From Actinobacteria bacterium 13_1_40CM_66_12 (GTDB lineage: Bacteria; Chloroflexota; Dormibacteria; Dormibacterales; Dormibacteraceae): 14,456 nt of DNA. The notes under the pieces were generated by a model. The model was not told where the DNA came from. It did not search any database and saw only the letters and a list, made by a program, of their open reading frames with translations. Shown one piece after another: positions 1-7,272 of the stretch. The stretch is taken from assembly GCA_001917895.1 (NCBI GenBank), contig MNEW01000068.1, forward strand, positions 1-14,456, written 5' to 3'. The first letter of the stretch is position 1. Every line of letters begins with the position of its first letter. The translations under genes and the position numbers were made by a program.

Positions 1-1
1 G

Positions 2-340
2 TTTCCCCCTCCCGCGCGTCCCGTTGAGTCGGCGGGTCAGGAAGAGCCGCTCGAGATCGGGCTCCTCGTGGTGGCCTTCAACAGTGTCCTGGCGCGAATC
101 CCGCCGCGGCCCGTCGTGGTCACCGGCCGGACCTGGACCCTTGAGGAGAAGCTCGATCTCATCACGCGACGCCTCCGCGAGGGCCCGATCGAGCTGCTCG
201 AGCTCATACTCGAATCCGAGGACCGACTCGAGGCGGTGGTCACCTTCGTCGCTGTGCTCGAGCTGCTGCGTCGCTCGGCGATCAGCGTGCGGCAGAAGGA
301 ACGCTTCGGTGCGATCCACATCGAATCGAGGCAACCTTGA
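2..340 (+). CDS. scpA: Segregation and condensation protein A, C-terminal part (5' end outside window)
   Basis: This is the C-terminal part of the kleisin subunit of the SMC-ScpA-ScpB condensin complex, which compacts and segregates the chromosome. The frame is open from base 2 with no start in the window, so the gene begins upstream. The last 90 residues or so show the ScpA C-terminal winged-helix pattern: a TLEEKLDLITRRL stretch, then RLEAVVTFVAVLELLR, then a short basic strand ending in FGAIHIE. In the family this domain contacts the SMC ATPase head. The stop overlaps the TTG start of scpB by 4 bases (TTGA), which implies translational coupling and matches the usual scpA-scpB pair. The assignment rests on this C-terminal signature and on the neighbouring scpB; the N-terminal domain cannot be seen. 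Confidence 0.9.
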   Translation, partial: FPPPARPVESAGQEEPLEIGLLVVAFNSVLARIPPRPVVVTGRTWTLEEKLDLITRRLREGPIELLELILESEDRLEAVVTFVAVLELLRRSAISVRQKERFGAIHIESRQP

Positions 341-843
341 GCGACCTGGCCGCGGCGATAGAAGCGATTCTCTTCAGCTCGAACCGTCCCCTCACATTGC
401 GCGAGCTGCAGCAGGCGACGGACAGCGACCGGACGGCGGTTGAGCATGCGTTGGATGAGCTCCGCGGGGCGCTGGACGGACGCGGCGTGATGGTGATGCG
501 CCACCACGACGAGCTCCACCTTGCGACTCGCCCCGCCTTCGCCGCAGCCGTGCGCAGGGCGCTTCGCCCCGAAGTCTCCGGCAAGCTTTCGGCGGCCGCA
601 TACGAAACGCTCGCGATCGTCGCCTACCAGCAGCCGGTGCCTCGCGCGCGCATCGAGGAGGTGCGCGGCGTCAACTGCGAAAGCGTCCTTTCCAACCTCG
701 AGCTTCGCGACCTGATCGTCGAAGTCGGACGCGGCAGCGGACCCGGGCAGCCAAAGCTCTATGGAACGACGATGCGATTTCTGCAGGTGATGGGGCTGGA
801 ATCGCTCGACCACCTGCCGAAACCGACCGCCGGAACCGCGTGA
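337..843 (+). CDS. scpB: Segregation and condensation protein B
   Basis: ScpB binds ScpA as a dimer and completes the SMC condensin complex. The 168-residue product is close to the usual size and contains two winged-helix domains. The first is near residues 1-75 and starts LAAAIEAILFSSNRPLTLREL. The second carries the family hallmark ETLAIVAYQQPVPRARIEEV followed by RGVNCESVLSNL and GPGQPKLYGTT (about residues 88-150). The C-terminus ends in a GLESLDHLP motif typical of the family. I chose the TTG at 337 because it gives the standard N-terminus and forms a TTGA overlap with the scpA stop; no upstream start would fit. The next gene, rluB, begins directly after the stop codon with no gap, so this is one operon. 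Confidence 0.95.
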   Translation: MSDLAAAIEAILFSSNRPLTLRELQQATDSDRTAVEHALDELRGALDGRGVMVMRHHDELHLATRPAFAAAVRRALRPEVSGKLSAAAYETLAIVAYQQPVPRARIEEVRGVNCESVLSNLELRDLIVEVGRGSGPGQPKLYGTTMRFLQVMGLESLDHLPKPTAGTA

Positions 844-1593
844 TTGGAAAGGCTGAATCGCTTCCTGGCGCGATCGGGCGTCGCCAGCAGGCGTGGCGCC
901 GATGATCTGATCTCGTCGGGTTCGGTGCTCGTCAACGGCGACCGCCCGCCGCCTTCCGGCGTGCTCGTCGACCCGGATCGCGACGTCGTCACCGTCGACG
1001 GGCGTGTGGTCAAGCCGCGTATCAAGCATCGCTACCTGATGCTCAACAAGCCTCTGGGCGTGATCACGACCGCGAAGGACGAAGCGTCGCGGCCGACGGT
1101 GCTCGACGCGGTCGGCGATGAGGGCATGGCGGGCCACCGCCTCTTTCCAGTCGGCCGGCTGGACGCGGACACGACCGGTCTTCTCGTCCTCACCGACGAC
1201 GGCGAGCTCGCCTTCCGTCTCACGCATCCGCGCTACAAGGTTGCCAAGGAATACATCGCGGTCGTCGTGGGCAGCCCGAATGGGAAGGACGTCGAGTCCC
1301 TGAGAACTGGGGTTGAGCTGGAGGATGGCAAGACGGCGCCGGCGGAGGTCGAGATCGTGAGCTTCGACCCGGCCCCCGGCGCAGCCCGCACCGAGCTCCG
1401 CATGGTCATCCGTGAAGGCCGCCACCGCCAGGTCCGCCGGATGCTGCATGCGATCGGGCACAAGGTGCAGTCGTTGCGTCGCACCGGCTTCGGCCCGTTG
1501 AAGCTAGGCCGGTTGAAGACCGGTGATTGGCGGGTCCTGGGCGAAGCCGAGGTCGAAGCCCTGCGCCGCGCGGTTCGGATCGAGCCCACGTGA
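844..1593 (+). CDS. rluB: 23S rRNA pseudouridine synthase, RsuA/RluB family
   Basis: This enzyme isomerises a uridine in ribosomal RNA to pseudouridine. The 249-residue protein has an N-terminal S4 RNA-binding domain (about residues 1-60, starting MERLNRFLARSGVASRR) and a pseudouridine synthase domain. The domain contains the catalytic motif GRLDADTTGLLVLTDDG, with the presumed nucleophile Asp107. Further family motifs are LNKPLGVITT, HPRYKVAKEY and EGRHRQVRRML. The TTG start at 844 directly abuts the scpB stop and gives the standard S4 N-terminus. The scpAB-rluB-cmk order is conserved in many Gram-positive-like bacteria, where the gene is usually annotated rluB. A relaxed RsuA/RluE specificity cannot be excluded from sequence alone. 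The 3' end overlaps cmk by 4 bases (GTGA). Confidence 0.93.
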   Translation: MERLNRFLARSGVASRRGADDLISSGSVLVNGDRPPPSGVLVDPDRDVVTVDGRVVKPRIKHRYLMLNKPLGVITTAKDEASRPTVLDAVGDEGMAGHRLFPVGRLDADTTGLLVLTDDGELAFRLTHPRYKVAKEYIAVVVGSPNGKDVESLRTGVELEDGKTAPAEVEIVSFDPAPGAARTELRMVIREGRHRQVRRMLHAIGHKVQSLRRTGFGPLKLGRLKTGDWRVLGEAEVEALRRAVRIEPT

Positions 1594-2243
1594 TCGTCGC
1601 CATCGACGGCGGTGTGGCGACTGGAAAGTCGGCCGTGGGGAAGCGTGTGGCTGAGCGCCTCGGCCTCCCCTTCATCGACAGCGGTCTCATGTACCGAGCC
1701 ATAACCAGGCTGGCCGCCGAACGCGGCGTCGACCCGGGCGACGCCGACGCGACAACCAGGCTGGCGGAATCGGTGCAATTGACGGTCGAAGGCGATCGCG
1801 TGTGGGCCGATGGGGTGGAGCTGACCGAAGGTATCTACGACGCCGACTTCGCCGAGGCTCTACCGCGCATCTCGGCGATCCCCGGCGTACGCGCGGCGCT
1901 CGTGGACCAGCAGCGGCGGCTGGCGCGCGATGGCGTCGTGATGGCGGGCCGCGACATCGGCACCGTCGTGTTTCCGAACGCCGACCACAAGTTCTTCCTC
2001 ACGGCGAGCCTCGACGAGAAGGTGCGCCGGCGTGCGGCTCAATACGAGCGACGCGGCGAACGGGTCGACCCGGAGGTGATGCGACGCGAGGTCGAGGCCC
2101 GCGACCTCGTCGACACGCACCGAGCGGTCGCGCCGCTGCGGCCCGCGCCGGATGCGGTGTCAATCGACACCGACAACCTCGACGTCGATCAGGTGGTCGA
2201 CGTCATCGTGCGGCTGGTCGAGGCCGGACGCGCCACGCCATGA
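1590..2243 (+). CDS. cmk: Cytidylate (CMP/dCMP) kinase
   Basis: CMP kinase phosphorylates CMP and dCMP with ATP in pyrimidine salvage and dCTP supply. The 217-residue product has the normal length. A P-loop GGVATGKS lies at residues 7-14; it fits GxxxxGK[S/T] but differs from the common GPAGSGKS form. FIDSGLMYRA is the usual nucleotide-binding segment after it. MAGRDIGTVVFP (residues 118-129) and RDLVDTHRAVAPL, the lid/CMP-binding motifs, are also present. The frame is open further upstream, to a GTG at 1527 among others, but the GTG at 1590 gives the canonical N-terminus VIVAIDGG and overlaps the rluB stop as GTGA. The 3' end overlaps plsC as ATGA. Expression is expected to be coupled through the operon. 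Confidence 0.95.
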   Translation: MIVAIDGGVATGKSAVGKRVAERLGLPFIDSGLMYRAITRLAAERGVDPGDADATTRLAESVQLTVEGDRVWADGVELTEGIYDADFAEALPRISAIPGVRAALVDQQRRLARDGVVMAGRDIGTVVFPNADHKFFLTASLDEKVRRRAAQYERRGERVDPEVMRREVEARDLVDTHRAVAPLRPAPDAVSIDTDNLDVDQVVDVIVRLVEAGRATP

Positions 2244-2929
2244 CATACGCGTTCATGCGCTGGCTCATGCGCGCGATGACGCGTACCTATCTGATCGGCC
2301 TCTTCAAGGTCGTCGGACTGGAGAACGTTCCGCGTCACGGCCCGGTGATCATCTGTCCAAACCATTCGGCCACCCTCGATCCGCCGCTGGTGCCGGCATT
2401 CTTGCCGCGCGGCGATTCGTGGAGCATGGCGAAATCCGAATACTTCAAGCGCGCCCACATCGCCTGGATATTCCGTCTATATCACGCGTTCCCGGTCATA
2501 CGCCACTCCGCGGACCGTACGGCCATGCGCACGGCATTTGACATCCTCAAGTCTGGGCAGGCGCTGATCATCTATCCGGAGGGAACCAGGGTCGAGTCGG
2601 GCGTGCTGGCTGAGCCCGAGCCGGGGGCCGGCTTCATCGCGCAGAGGGCGGCGTGCCCCGTCGTCCCGGTGGGCCTCACCGGAACGCGGGACTGCCTTCC
2701 GAAAGGCGCCCACTGGCCGCGGCGGACGCATGTGAGCATCACGTTCGGGAAGCCGTTCCTGGTTCTCTCCAAACGTTCCGACGGCACGAGGGTGAAGCGA
2801 GAAGAGGCGGCGCAGGCGATCATGCTCGAGATCGCGGAGCTGCTGCCAGAGCACCAGAGAGGCGCGTTCAGAGACCTGCCGATGTGGCGCCAACGACTCC
2901 GAGGCGTAACGACCCCGATAGAACGCTAA
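2240..2929 (+). CDS. plsC: 1-acyl-sn-glycerol-3-phosphate acyltransferase (PlsC family)
   Basis: This membrane-associated enzyme transfers an acyl chain to lysophosphatidic acid to form phosphatidic acid. The 229-residue product contains the family's acyltransferase blocks: NHSATLDP with catalytic His42 and Asp47 (HX4D), FPVIRHSADRTAM (block II), YPEGTR with Glu114-Arg117 (block III), and VVPVGLTGT (block IV). The N-terminal 35 residues are moderately hydrophobic and may hold the protein at the membrane. The ATG at 2240 overlaps the cmk stop as ATGA and removes any need for the longer upstream reading frame. A cmk-plsC pair is common in several phyla, so the neighbour supports the call. The last gene of the operon, it is followed by a GC-rich hairpin. 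The exact acyl donor cannot be told. Confidence 0.92.
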   Translation: MTYAFMRWLMRAMTRTYLIGLFKVVGLENVPRHGPVIICPNHSATLDPPLVPAFLPRGDSWSMAKSEYFKRAHIAWIFRLYHAFPVIRHSADRTAMRTAFDILKSGQALIIYPEGTRVESGVLAEPEPGAGFIAQRAACPVVPVGLTGTRDCLPKGAHWPRRTHVSITFGKPFLVLSKRSDGTRVKREEAAQAIMLEIAELLPEHQRGAFRDLPMWRQRLRGVTTPIER

Positions 2930-2944
2930 ATAAGCGTAGCCAGG

Positions 2945-2967
2945 GCGGCCGGGTTTATCCCGGCCGC
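2945..2967 (+). terminator. Perfect GC-rich hairpin after plsC, possible terminator
   Basis: A perfect 9-bp inverted repeat, GCGGCCGGG / CCCGGCCGC, encloses a 5-base loop TTTAT, starting 16 bases after the plsC stop. Its position at the end of a five-gene operon suggests a transcription terminator. There is no adjacent run of T on either strand (the nearest is a short TTTT about 15-20 bases further on), so a classic Rho-independent mechanism is not shown. Confidence 0.45.
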
Positions 2968-3042
2968 AACTCGGTGTGCCTTTTGACTGCCAGCGTGGCG
3001 AGGCGTGATATTCAGCAAATCCCTTCAGCGGGAAAGAGCGCA

Positions 3043-3115
3043 GCGCCTCGGCGAAGCCGACGCGCGATGAGGGAAAACCGGCAGGTTTTTCCTCATAACC
3101 GCTATGTAATAGCGG
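3043..3115. other. Block of three consecutive hairpins between convergent genes
   Basis: Three inverted repeats follow each other almost without spacing. The first is 3043-3065, a 10-position stem with one mismatch and a GAA loop. The second is 3067-3096, a 13-bp stem with one G-T pair (ATGAGGGAAAACC against GGTTTTTCCTCAT) and a 4-base loop. The third is 3099-3115, a perfect 7-bp stem CCGCTAT / ATAGCGG with a 3-base loop. The last one contains the TAG stop codon (3104-3102) of the reverse-strand ATPase gene. The stems would form in RNA read from either strand, so the block may act as a bidirectional terminator or an mRNA 3'-end stabiliser. None is followed by a T-tract. A dispersed palindromic repeat is an alternative. 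The rest of the spacer (2968-3042) holds no gene I can support. Confidence 0.5.
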
Positions 3116-4412
3116 GTCTCGCCCAGTCCTCTTCGGTGAGGCTGCCGAGGGCGGGGTTGAAGCAGGCGTCGAAGGCCTCCTTCAACGTCTGGGGCGTCAG
3201 CCGCGGCGGTTCCTGGCGGTAGTTCGCGAGGTCCACAAGCCGGGCGATCAGCGCACGCGGGTGCGAACCGCGCAGCGGTTTCTTTCCATACAGGTTGTTG
3301 AGCAGATACCCGATCGCCTTCTCGTCGAACGACACGCCCTGCCGGTCGCACTCGTAGCGCAGGATGCGGCCGAACGCTTCCGGCGACGGATTGCTCACTC
3401 CGATCTTGTAAGCCATGCGGCGGAGGAAGGCTTCGTCGACGAGCTCGGTTGGGGACAGGTTGGTGGAGAAGACGATCTGGCACAGGAACGGCAGCTCGAT
3501 CTTGCGGCCTGAGGCCGATAGGTCGAGGTAGTCCACCTTCTTCTCCATCGGCACGATGAATCGGTTGAGGAGGCGCATCGGCGGCACTTCCTGGCGGCCG
3601 AAGTCGTCGATGACGAACACGCCCGCGTTGGCTTTCCACTGAAGCGGGGCTTCGTAGTAACGGTTGGACGAGTCATACGTGAGGTCTAGCTGCTGCAGCT
3701 TGAGCTCGCCGCCGGCGACGACGACGGGCCGCTCCACCTTGACCAGGCGCCGGTCGATGGGCTGCGCTCCGTCCGCGATCTTGTGGTAGACGGGGTCGAT
3801 CACTCGGATGATCTCGTCGCCCACCGCGACGGCGTGGGGAATCTCGACCGGCGCACCCATCAGGAGCGCCATGCGCTCGGTGATCGTGCTCTTGCCGTTG
3901 CCGGGCGCACCGAAGATGAAGAGCGATGCGCGCGACACCATCGCGCCGCCGATCTGATCGATGACATGCTGCTCCAGCTCGAGGGTGCCGAGGGCCTTCT
4001 TGAGTGAGGCGTCGGTCACGTTGGCCTTGCCGGTCGACTGCGAGCGGATCAGGGTCAGGTAGTCGTCGAAGTTGATCGGGCACGGGCCGAGGTATCGCGT
4101 CTGCACAGCCGACATCTCCGCGGCGCGCTGCCTGCCGGCGCTCGACACGGTGTAGTTCATGCGCACCGGGATCGGGCGTCCTTCGAGCCCCGGCTCGTTG
4201 GAGAAGCCCAAGGTGTCCATGAGCTGCGACTTCTGGAACTCTTCGATCAAGGGCTGCAGGCTCTCGAAAGGAAGCCCGAGCCGGGTCTCGATCGACGCGC
4301 CGCTCAGCTGATCGGCAAAGGCCAGCGTGCGCAACAGCAGGCTGGCGACCAGGTCCCTTCTGACGTGTAGGTCCTCGAGTTTCTTCGGGGCCTCGATCGC
4401 TCCGGTCTGCAT
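3102..4412 (-). CDS. Uncharacterised AAA+ ATPase with N-terminal winged-helix-like region
   Basis: The 436-residue protein has a AAA+ core: Walker A GAPGNGKST at 168-176, Walker B VFVIDDFG at 265-272 (second acidic residue Asp270 rather than the usual Glu), and sensor-1 FSTN ending at Asn318. A likely arginine finger lies in FLRRMAYKI (Arg331/332). A helical lid follows, with SHPRALIARLVDLA. Residues 15-105 look like a winged-helix domain (SGASIETRLGLPFESLQPLIEEF, then a basic YTVSSAGRQRAAEM). I recognise the overall pattern as a widespread but functionally uncharacterised family loosely annotated as MoxR-like ATPases. Unlike true MoxR systems, no VWA-domain or other partner gene lies next to it. 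The ATG at 4412 is chosen because coding character stops there; the frame remains open further upstream only as the antisense of dinG. A TATATT box lies 9 bases upstream of the ATG and there is no Shine-Dalgarno sequence. Target and role are unknown. Confidence 0.85.
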   Translation of the reverse strand: MQTGAIEAPKKLEDLHVRRDLVASLLLRTLAFADQLSGASIETRLGLPFESLQPLIEEFQKSQLMDTLGFSNEPGLEGRPIPVRMNYTVSSAGRQRAAEMSAVQTRYLGPCPINFDDYLTLIRSQSTGKANVTDASLKKALGTLELEQHVIDQIGGAMVSRASLFIFGAPGNGKSTITERMALLMGAPVEIPHAVAVGDEIIRVIDPVYHKIADGAQPIDRRLVKVERPVVVAGGELKLQQLDLTYDSSNRYYEAPLQWKANAGVFVIDDFGRQEVPPMRLLNRFIVPMEKKVDYLDLSASGRKIELPFLCQIVFSTNLSPTELVDEAFLRRMAYKIGVSNPSPEAFGRILRYECDRQGVSFDEKAIGYLLNNLYGKKPLRGSHPRALIARLVDLANYRQEPPRLTPQTLKEAFDACFNPALGSLTEEDWARPAIT

Positions 4413-4421
4413 CGCCGCGCA

Positions 4422-4427
4422 AATATA
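4422..4427 (-). promoter_or_regulatory. Putative -10 box of the AAA+ ATPase gene (leaderless)
   Basis: On the reverse strand TATATT lies 9 bases before the ATG at 4412 and matches the TATAAT consensus at 5 of 6 positions. A transcript starting about 7 bases downstream would begin next to the ATG, which fits the absence of a Shine-Dalgarno sequence. No convincing -35 element is at the usual distance. Confidence 0.35.
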
Positions 4428-4452
4428 CCAACCGCCGCTCAAGGGGCGGCCC

Positions 4453-4482
4453 CTGATAGAGAATCGGCGGCGCCCGTAAAAT
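4453..4482 (+). promoter_or_regulatory. Putative promoter of dinG
   Basis: TAAAAT at 4477-4482 matches the -10 consensus at 5 of 6 positions. CTGATA at 4453-4458 is a weak -35 candidate (4 of 6) with 18-base spacing. The -10 box ends 11 bases before the GTG start of dinG, so the message would have a leader of only a few bases. The 81-base region shared with the divergent ATPase gene also contains the 13-base palindrome AGGGGCGGCCCCT (4442-4454), which could be an operator or chance in GC-rich DNA. Confidence 0.3.
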
Positions 4483-4493
4483 CCAGGTCGCCG

Positions 4494-7205
4494 GTGCCGG
4501 AATACGCAGCCCTTGACCTCGAGACGACCGGTCTCGATCCGGGCCGCGACCGAGTGATCGAAGTCGGCGCGGTCGCGTTTACGCCCGAAGGCATCACCGC
4601 GTCCATGGAGCGCCTGGTGGATCCCGGGCGATCCGTGCCTGAGCCCGTCCTCCGGCTCACCGGGATCAAGCCCGAGGAGCTCCGAGGCGCGGCGACCGAG
4701 GAGGTGGCGCTGGCCGAGCTGGGAGCGTTCCTGCGCGGGCGTCAGCCGGTCGGACACGGTGCGCGGTTGGACGTCGACTTCCTCACCGCGGCGGGCCACT
4801 GGGACGAGGCGTCGGAGATCCTCGACACGCTCGATGTCGCACGCATCCTCATGCCCGCCGCCGCCAGCCACAGCCTTCCGCTTCTGGCGACGGAGCTGGG
4901 GTTCGGGCAGCCACGGCCTCATCGAGCGCTCGATGACGCGGATGCGACACGCCAGCTGCTGCTCCGGCTCCGCGAAGAGGCGGCGGGGCTCGACGAAGGG
5001 CTGAAAGAGCCGATGCTTGCGCTGGTCGCGCCGTACACGTGGCCGATCGCCCGATTCTTCGCGGACGCGCTGACGGCGCCGAATCCGGATCCAGTGCCCG
5101 CCTCCGCCGCAAGAGCGCACGTCCATCACGAGGCGAAGTCGGCGCAACCGCCGGACGACCCCGGCCTGGTCGCTGCCCTGCTCGGTCCCGAAGGCCCGCT
5201 CGCGGGCCTGCTTCCCGGCTACGAGCACCGCGAGCCGCAGCTGCAGATGCTGCTCGCCGTGGCGCAGATCCAGGCTCGCGGCGGCAGCCTCCTGGTCGAG
5301 GCGGGCACCGGTACGGGCAAGAGCCTTGCCTACCTCGTGCCCTCGATCGCACGCGCTGTGCGTCATGGGGAGCGCGTGGTGGTGTCGACCGACACGCACA
5401 CCCTGCAAGAGCAGCTCATGGGCAAAGACTTGCCGGGACTGCGCGAATGGCTGCCCTGGGAGTTCAAAGCCTGCCTGCTCAAGGGCCGCTCGAACTACGT
5501 CTCATTGCGCCGATGGCGGCGGTTTCTCGCCGAGCCGTGCCGCGACGCCGACGAGCTCCGCTTCAAGCTCAAGGTTCTCGTCTGGCTGCACGGCACCGAG
5601 AGCGGTGACCGCTCAGAGCTGCGCCTCTACGGCCGCGAGGAGGTGTCGTGGGCTCGCATCGCCTCCGATCCGCTCGATTGCGTGGGCATCCACTGCACGA
5701 AAGAGGACTGCTACGTACACCGGGCCCGCGCCGAAGCCGAGGCGGCGGATCTTGTCGTCGTGAACCACGCGCTCCTCCTCGCGGACGCCGAGATCGGAGG
5801 TGGCCTGCTGCCCGAATACGACCACCTGGTCATCGATGAAGCCCATCACCTCGAGGACGCCGCGACGCGCGGGCTGCGCCAGGAGGTCGACGGGCCCGGC
5901 CTTCAAGCTCTGCTCGAGAGGTTGGGAGGGGAGGGGTTACTTCTCGAGCTTCGGCGTCTACCGCATCTGGGTGCGTCCGACGACGCGTTTGCGGACGCGA
6001 TGCCGTTGACGTTGGTCGCGGGCGAGCGCGTGCGGGAGCTCTTTGCCCTGACGGTCGGCTGGGTGGGAGGCCGCCTCAACGACTCGGAACGTCGTGAAGA
6101 CTGGCTGCGCATCACTCCGGCCGTTCGCGAGGACGAAGGCTGGGAGAGTGTGAGGCTCGCGGGCGAGAATGCGACCACCGCGCTGGCGGCGCTGGACACG
6201 GCGCTGCGGCGCGCGGTTGGCGGCGCACGCGAATGGCTCGGCGGATCGGAGCCGGACCAGAGCGTGCGCGAGCTCGAGATCATCCGCGGCCGGCTCGCGG
6301 CATCCGCCACCCTGCTCGACGAGGCCCTGCTGAAGCCCGACCCCAATCGGGTCTACTGGTTCACGCTGTCGGCTCGGAGCGAGAACCTCGTCCTGCGGGC
6401 CGCCCCGATCAACGTCGGCACGCTGCTGCGTGAGCGCGTGTACTCGGAACGCCGTTCGACCGTGTTCACATCGGCGACCCTGGCTGTGGGTGGGACGTTC
6501 GACTATTTTCGATCGCGCATCGGGCTCGGACCGCAGGCGGAAGAGCTCATCCTGCCGTCGCCGTTCGACTTCCTGCATCAGGCTCTGGTGTGCCTGCCCA
6601 CCGACCTTCCGGCACCCGAAGACGAAGGCTTCGATGCCGCCGTCGAGCGGATCGTGGCCGCAGTGGCGCAACGGGTCGGCGGCCGGACGCTGGTCTTGTT
6701 CACGTCGCACCGGCAGCTCCGTGATGTGCACGCGGCGCTCAAGCAGCGCGTCGACCTCGACGACGTGCTCATCCTCGCGCAAGGCATCGACGGCCAGCGC
6801 CGGCAGCTGCTCAAGGCGTTCGAGGAGTCGGAGCGCCCGCTCTTGCTCGGGACCTCGAGCTTCTGGGAGGGGATCGATGTTCCCGGCGAGCGCCTGAGCT
6901 GCGTGGTCATGGTTCGACTCCCGTTTCCGGTGCCCACCGATCCCGTCTATGCGGCTCGCGCGGAGCGTGTACGAGACCCGTTCACGCAGCTGGCGCTCCC
7001 CCAGGCGGCCTTGCGACTGAAGCAAGGATTCGGCCGTCTCATTCGCAGGTCCAGCGACCGCGGCGCGGTGGTGATCCTCGACAACCGCATCCTCGGGCGC
7101 GACTACGGGAAGGCGTTCCTCGATGTGCTGCCGCCGGCATCACGCTTTGTAGGCCCGGCCTCAGACATCCCTGACCGGGTAGGTGATTGGTTATTGCAAG
7201 AGTGA
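4494..7205 (+). CDS. dinG: DinG-type ATP-dependent helicase with N-terminal DEDDh exonuclease domain
   Basis: This 903-residue XPD/DinG-like superfamily 2 DNA helicase carries a 3'-5' exonuclease module, the arrangement found in Gram-positive DinG proteins. The exonuclease is at residues 1-165: ALDLETTGLD (Asp8, Glu10), GHGARLDVDFL (Asp93) and HRALDDAD (His143, Asp148). Helicase motifs are Walker A EAGTGTGKS (269-277), DEAHH (448-452), TSATL (659-663), SFWEGIDVPGE (789 onward) and QGFGRLIRR (844 onward). Between motifs I and II there are five cysteines (327, 349, 396, 401, 406). The last three, spaced 5 and 5, resemble the iron-sulphur cluster arrangement. The usual KGRxNYxC cysteine is Ser337 here, so cluster binding is uncertain. 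The GTG at 4494 gives the canonical exonuclease N-terminus. It probably acts in DNA repair or at R-loops and D-loops; that is family knowledge. Confidence 0.93.
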   Translation: MPEYAALDLETTGLDPGRDRVIEVGAVAFTPEGITASMERLVDPGRSVPEPVLRLTGIKPEELRGAATEEVALAELGAFLRGRQPVGHGARLDVDFLTAAGHWDEASEILDTLDVARILMPAAASHSLPLLATELGFGQPRPHRALDDADATRQLLLRLREEAAGLDEGLKEPMLALVAPYTWPIARFFADALTAPNPDPVPASAARAHVHHEAKSAQPPDDPGLVAALLGPEGPLAGLLPGYEHREPQLQMLLAVAQIQARGGSLLVEAGTGTGKSLAYLVPSIARAVRHGERVVVSTDTHTLQEQLMGKDLPGLREWLPWEFKACLLKGRSNYVSLRRWRRFLAEPCRDADELRFKLKVLVWLHGTESGDRSELRLYGREEVSWARIASDPLDCVGIHCTKEDCYVHRARAEAEAADLVVVNHALLLADAEIGGGLLPEYDHLVIDEAHHLEDAATRGLRQEVDGPGLQALLERLGGEGLLLELRRLPHLGASDDAFADAMPLTLVAGERVRELFALTVGWVGGRLNDSERREDWLRITPAVREDEGWESVRLAGENATTALAALDTALRRAVGGAREWLGGSEPDQSVRELEIIRGRLAASATLLDEALLKPDPNRVYWFTLSARSENLVLRAAPINVGTLLRERVYSERRSTVFTSATLAVGGTFDYFRSRIGLGPQAEELILPSPFDFLHQALVCLPTDLPAPEDEGFDAAVERIVAAVAQRVGGRTLVLFTSHRQLRDVHAALKQRVDLDDVLILAQGIDGQRRQLLKAFEESERPLLLGTSSFWEGIDVPGERLSCVVMVRLPFPVPTDPVYAARAERVRDPFTQLALPQAALRLKQGFGRLIRRSSDRGAVVILDNRILGRDYGKAFLDVLPPASRFVGPASDIPDRVGDWLLQE

Positions 7206-7206
7206 A

Positions 7207-7272
7207 TCGCCCCACCCCCGAGAGGCTCGCTGCGCGAGCCAGTCGGGACCTCCCCCCAGGGCGGGGAGGCGA
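7207..7272 (+). repeat. Palindromic element overlapping the rsmI ribosome binding site
   Basis: The whole dinG-rsmI spacer is made of complementary arms. Hairpin 1 (7217-7247) has CCCGA/TCGGG, a 2x2 internal loop, then GGCTCGC/GCGAGCC around a TGC loop. Hairpin 2 (7249-7269) has CCTCCCC/GGGGAGG. The outer ends TCGCC (7207-7211) and GGCGA (7268-7272) are also complementary. GGGGAGG, the only Shine-Dalgarno-like sequence of rsmI (3 bases before its GTG), is one arm of hairpin 2. The composition resembles the dispersed GC-rich palindromic repeats of many GC-rich genomes, but only one copy is present in this window. Confidence 0.55.

Noticed and set aside
37..1461. Long reverse-strand open frame of 474 codons opposite scpAB and rluB
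   Set aside because: It is antisense to three clearly conserved genes, and its residue composition (rich in Arg, Ala, His and Asp) is what antisense GC-rich coding DNA gives. No domain is recognisable.
2930..3101. tRNA or small protein in the plsC-ATPase spacer
   Set aside because: The hairpins do not fit a cloverleaf and no T-loop consensus is present. The forward frame across the spacer begins inside plsC and ends inside the antisense of the ATPase gene, with no conserved pattern.
4413..5408. N-terminal extension of the reverse-strand ATPase frame
   Set aside because: The frame stays open to 5408, but this part is antisense to the DinG exonuclease and helicase domains and shows no conserved pattern. 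The ATPase has a natural ATG with a -10-like box at 4412.
5958..7025. Reverse-strand open frame of 355 codons within dinG
   Set aside because: It is antisense to conserved helicase motifs, has no start signals and no recognisable domain.
7183..7272. Longer rsmI from the GTG at 7183
   Set aside because: It would add 30 residues encoded by the dinG end and the palindromic spacer, which have no counterpart in the family; the 7273 start gives the standard N-terminus.
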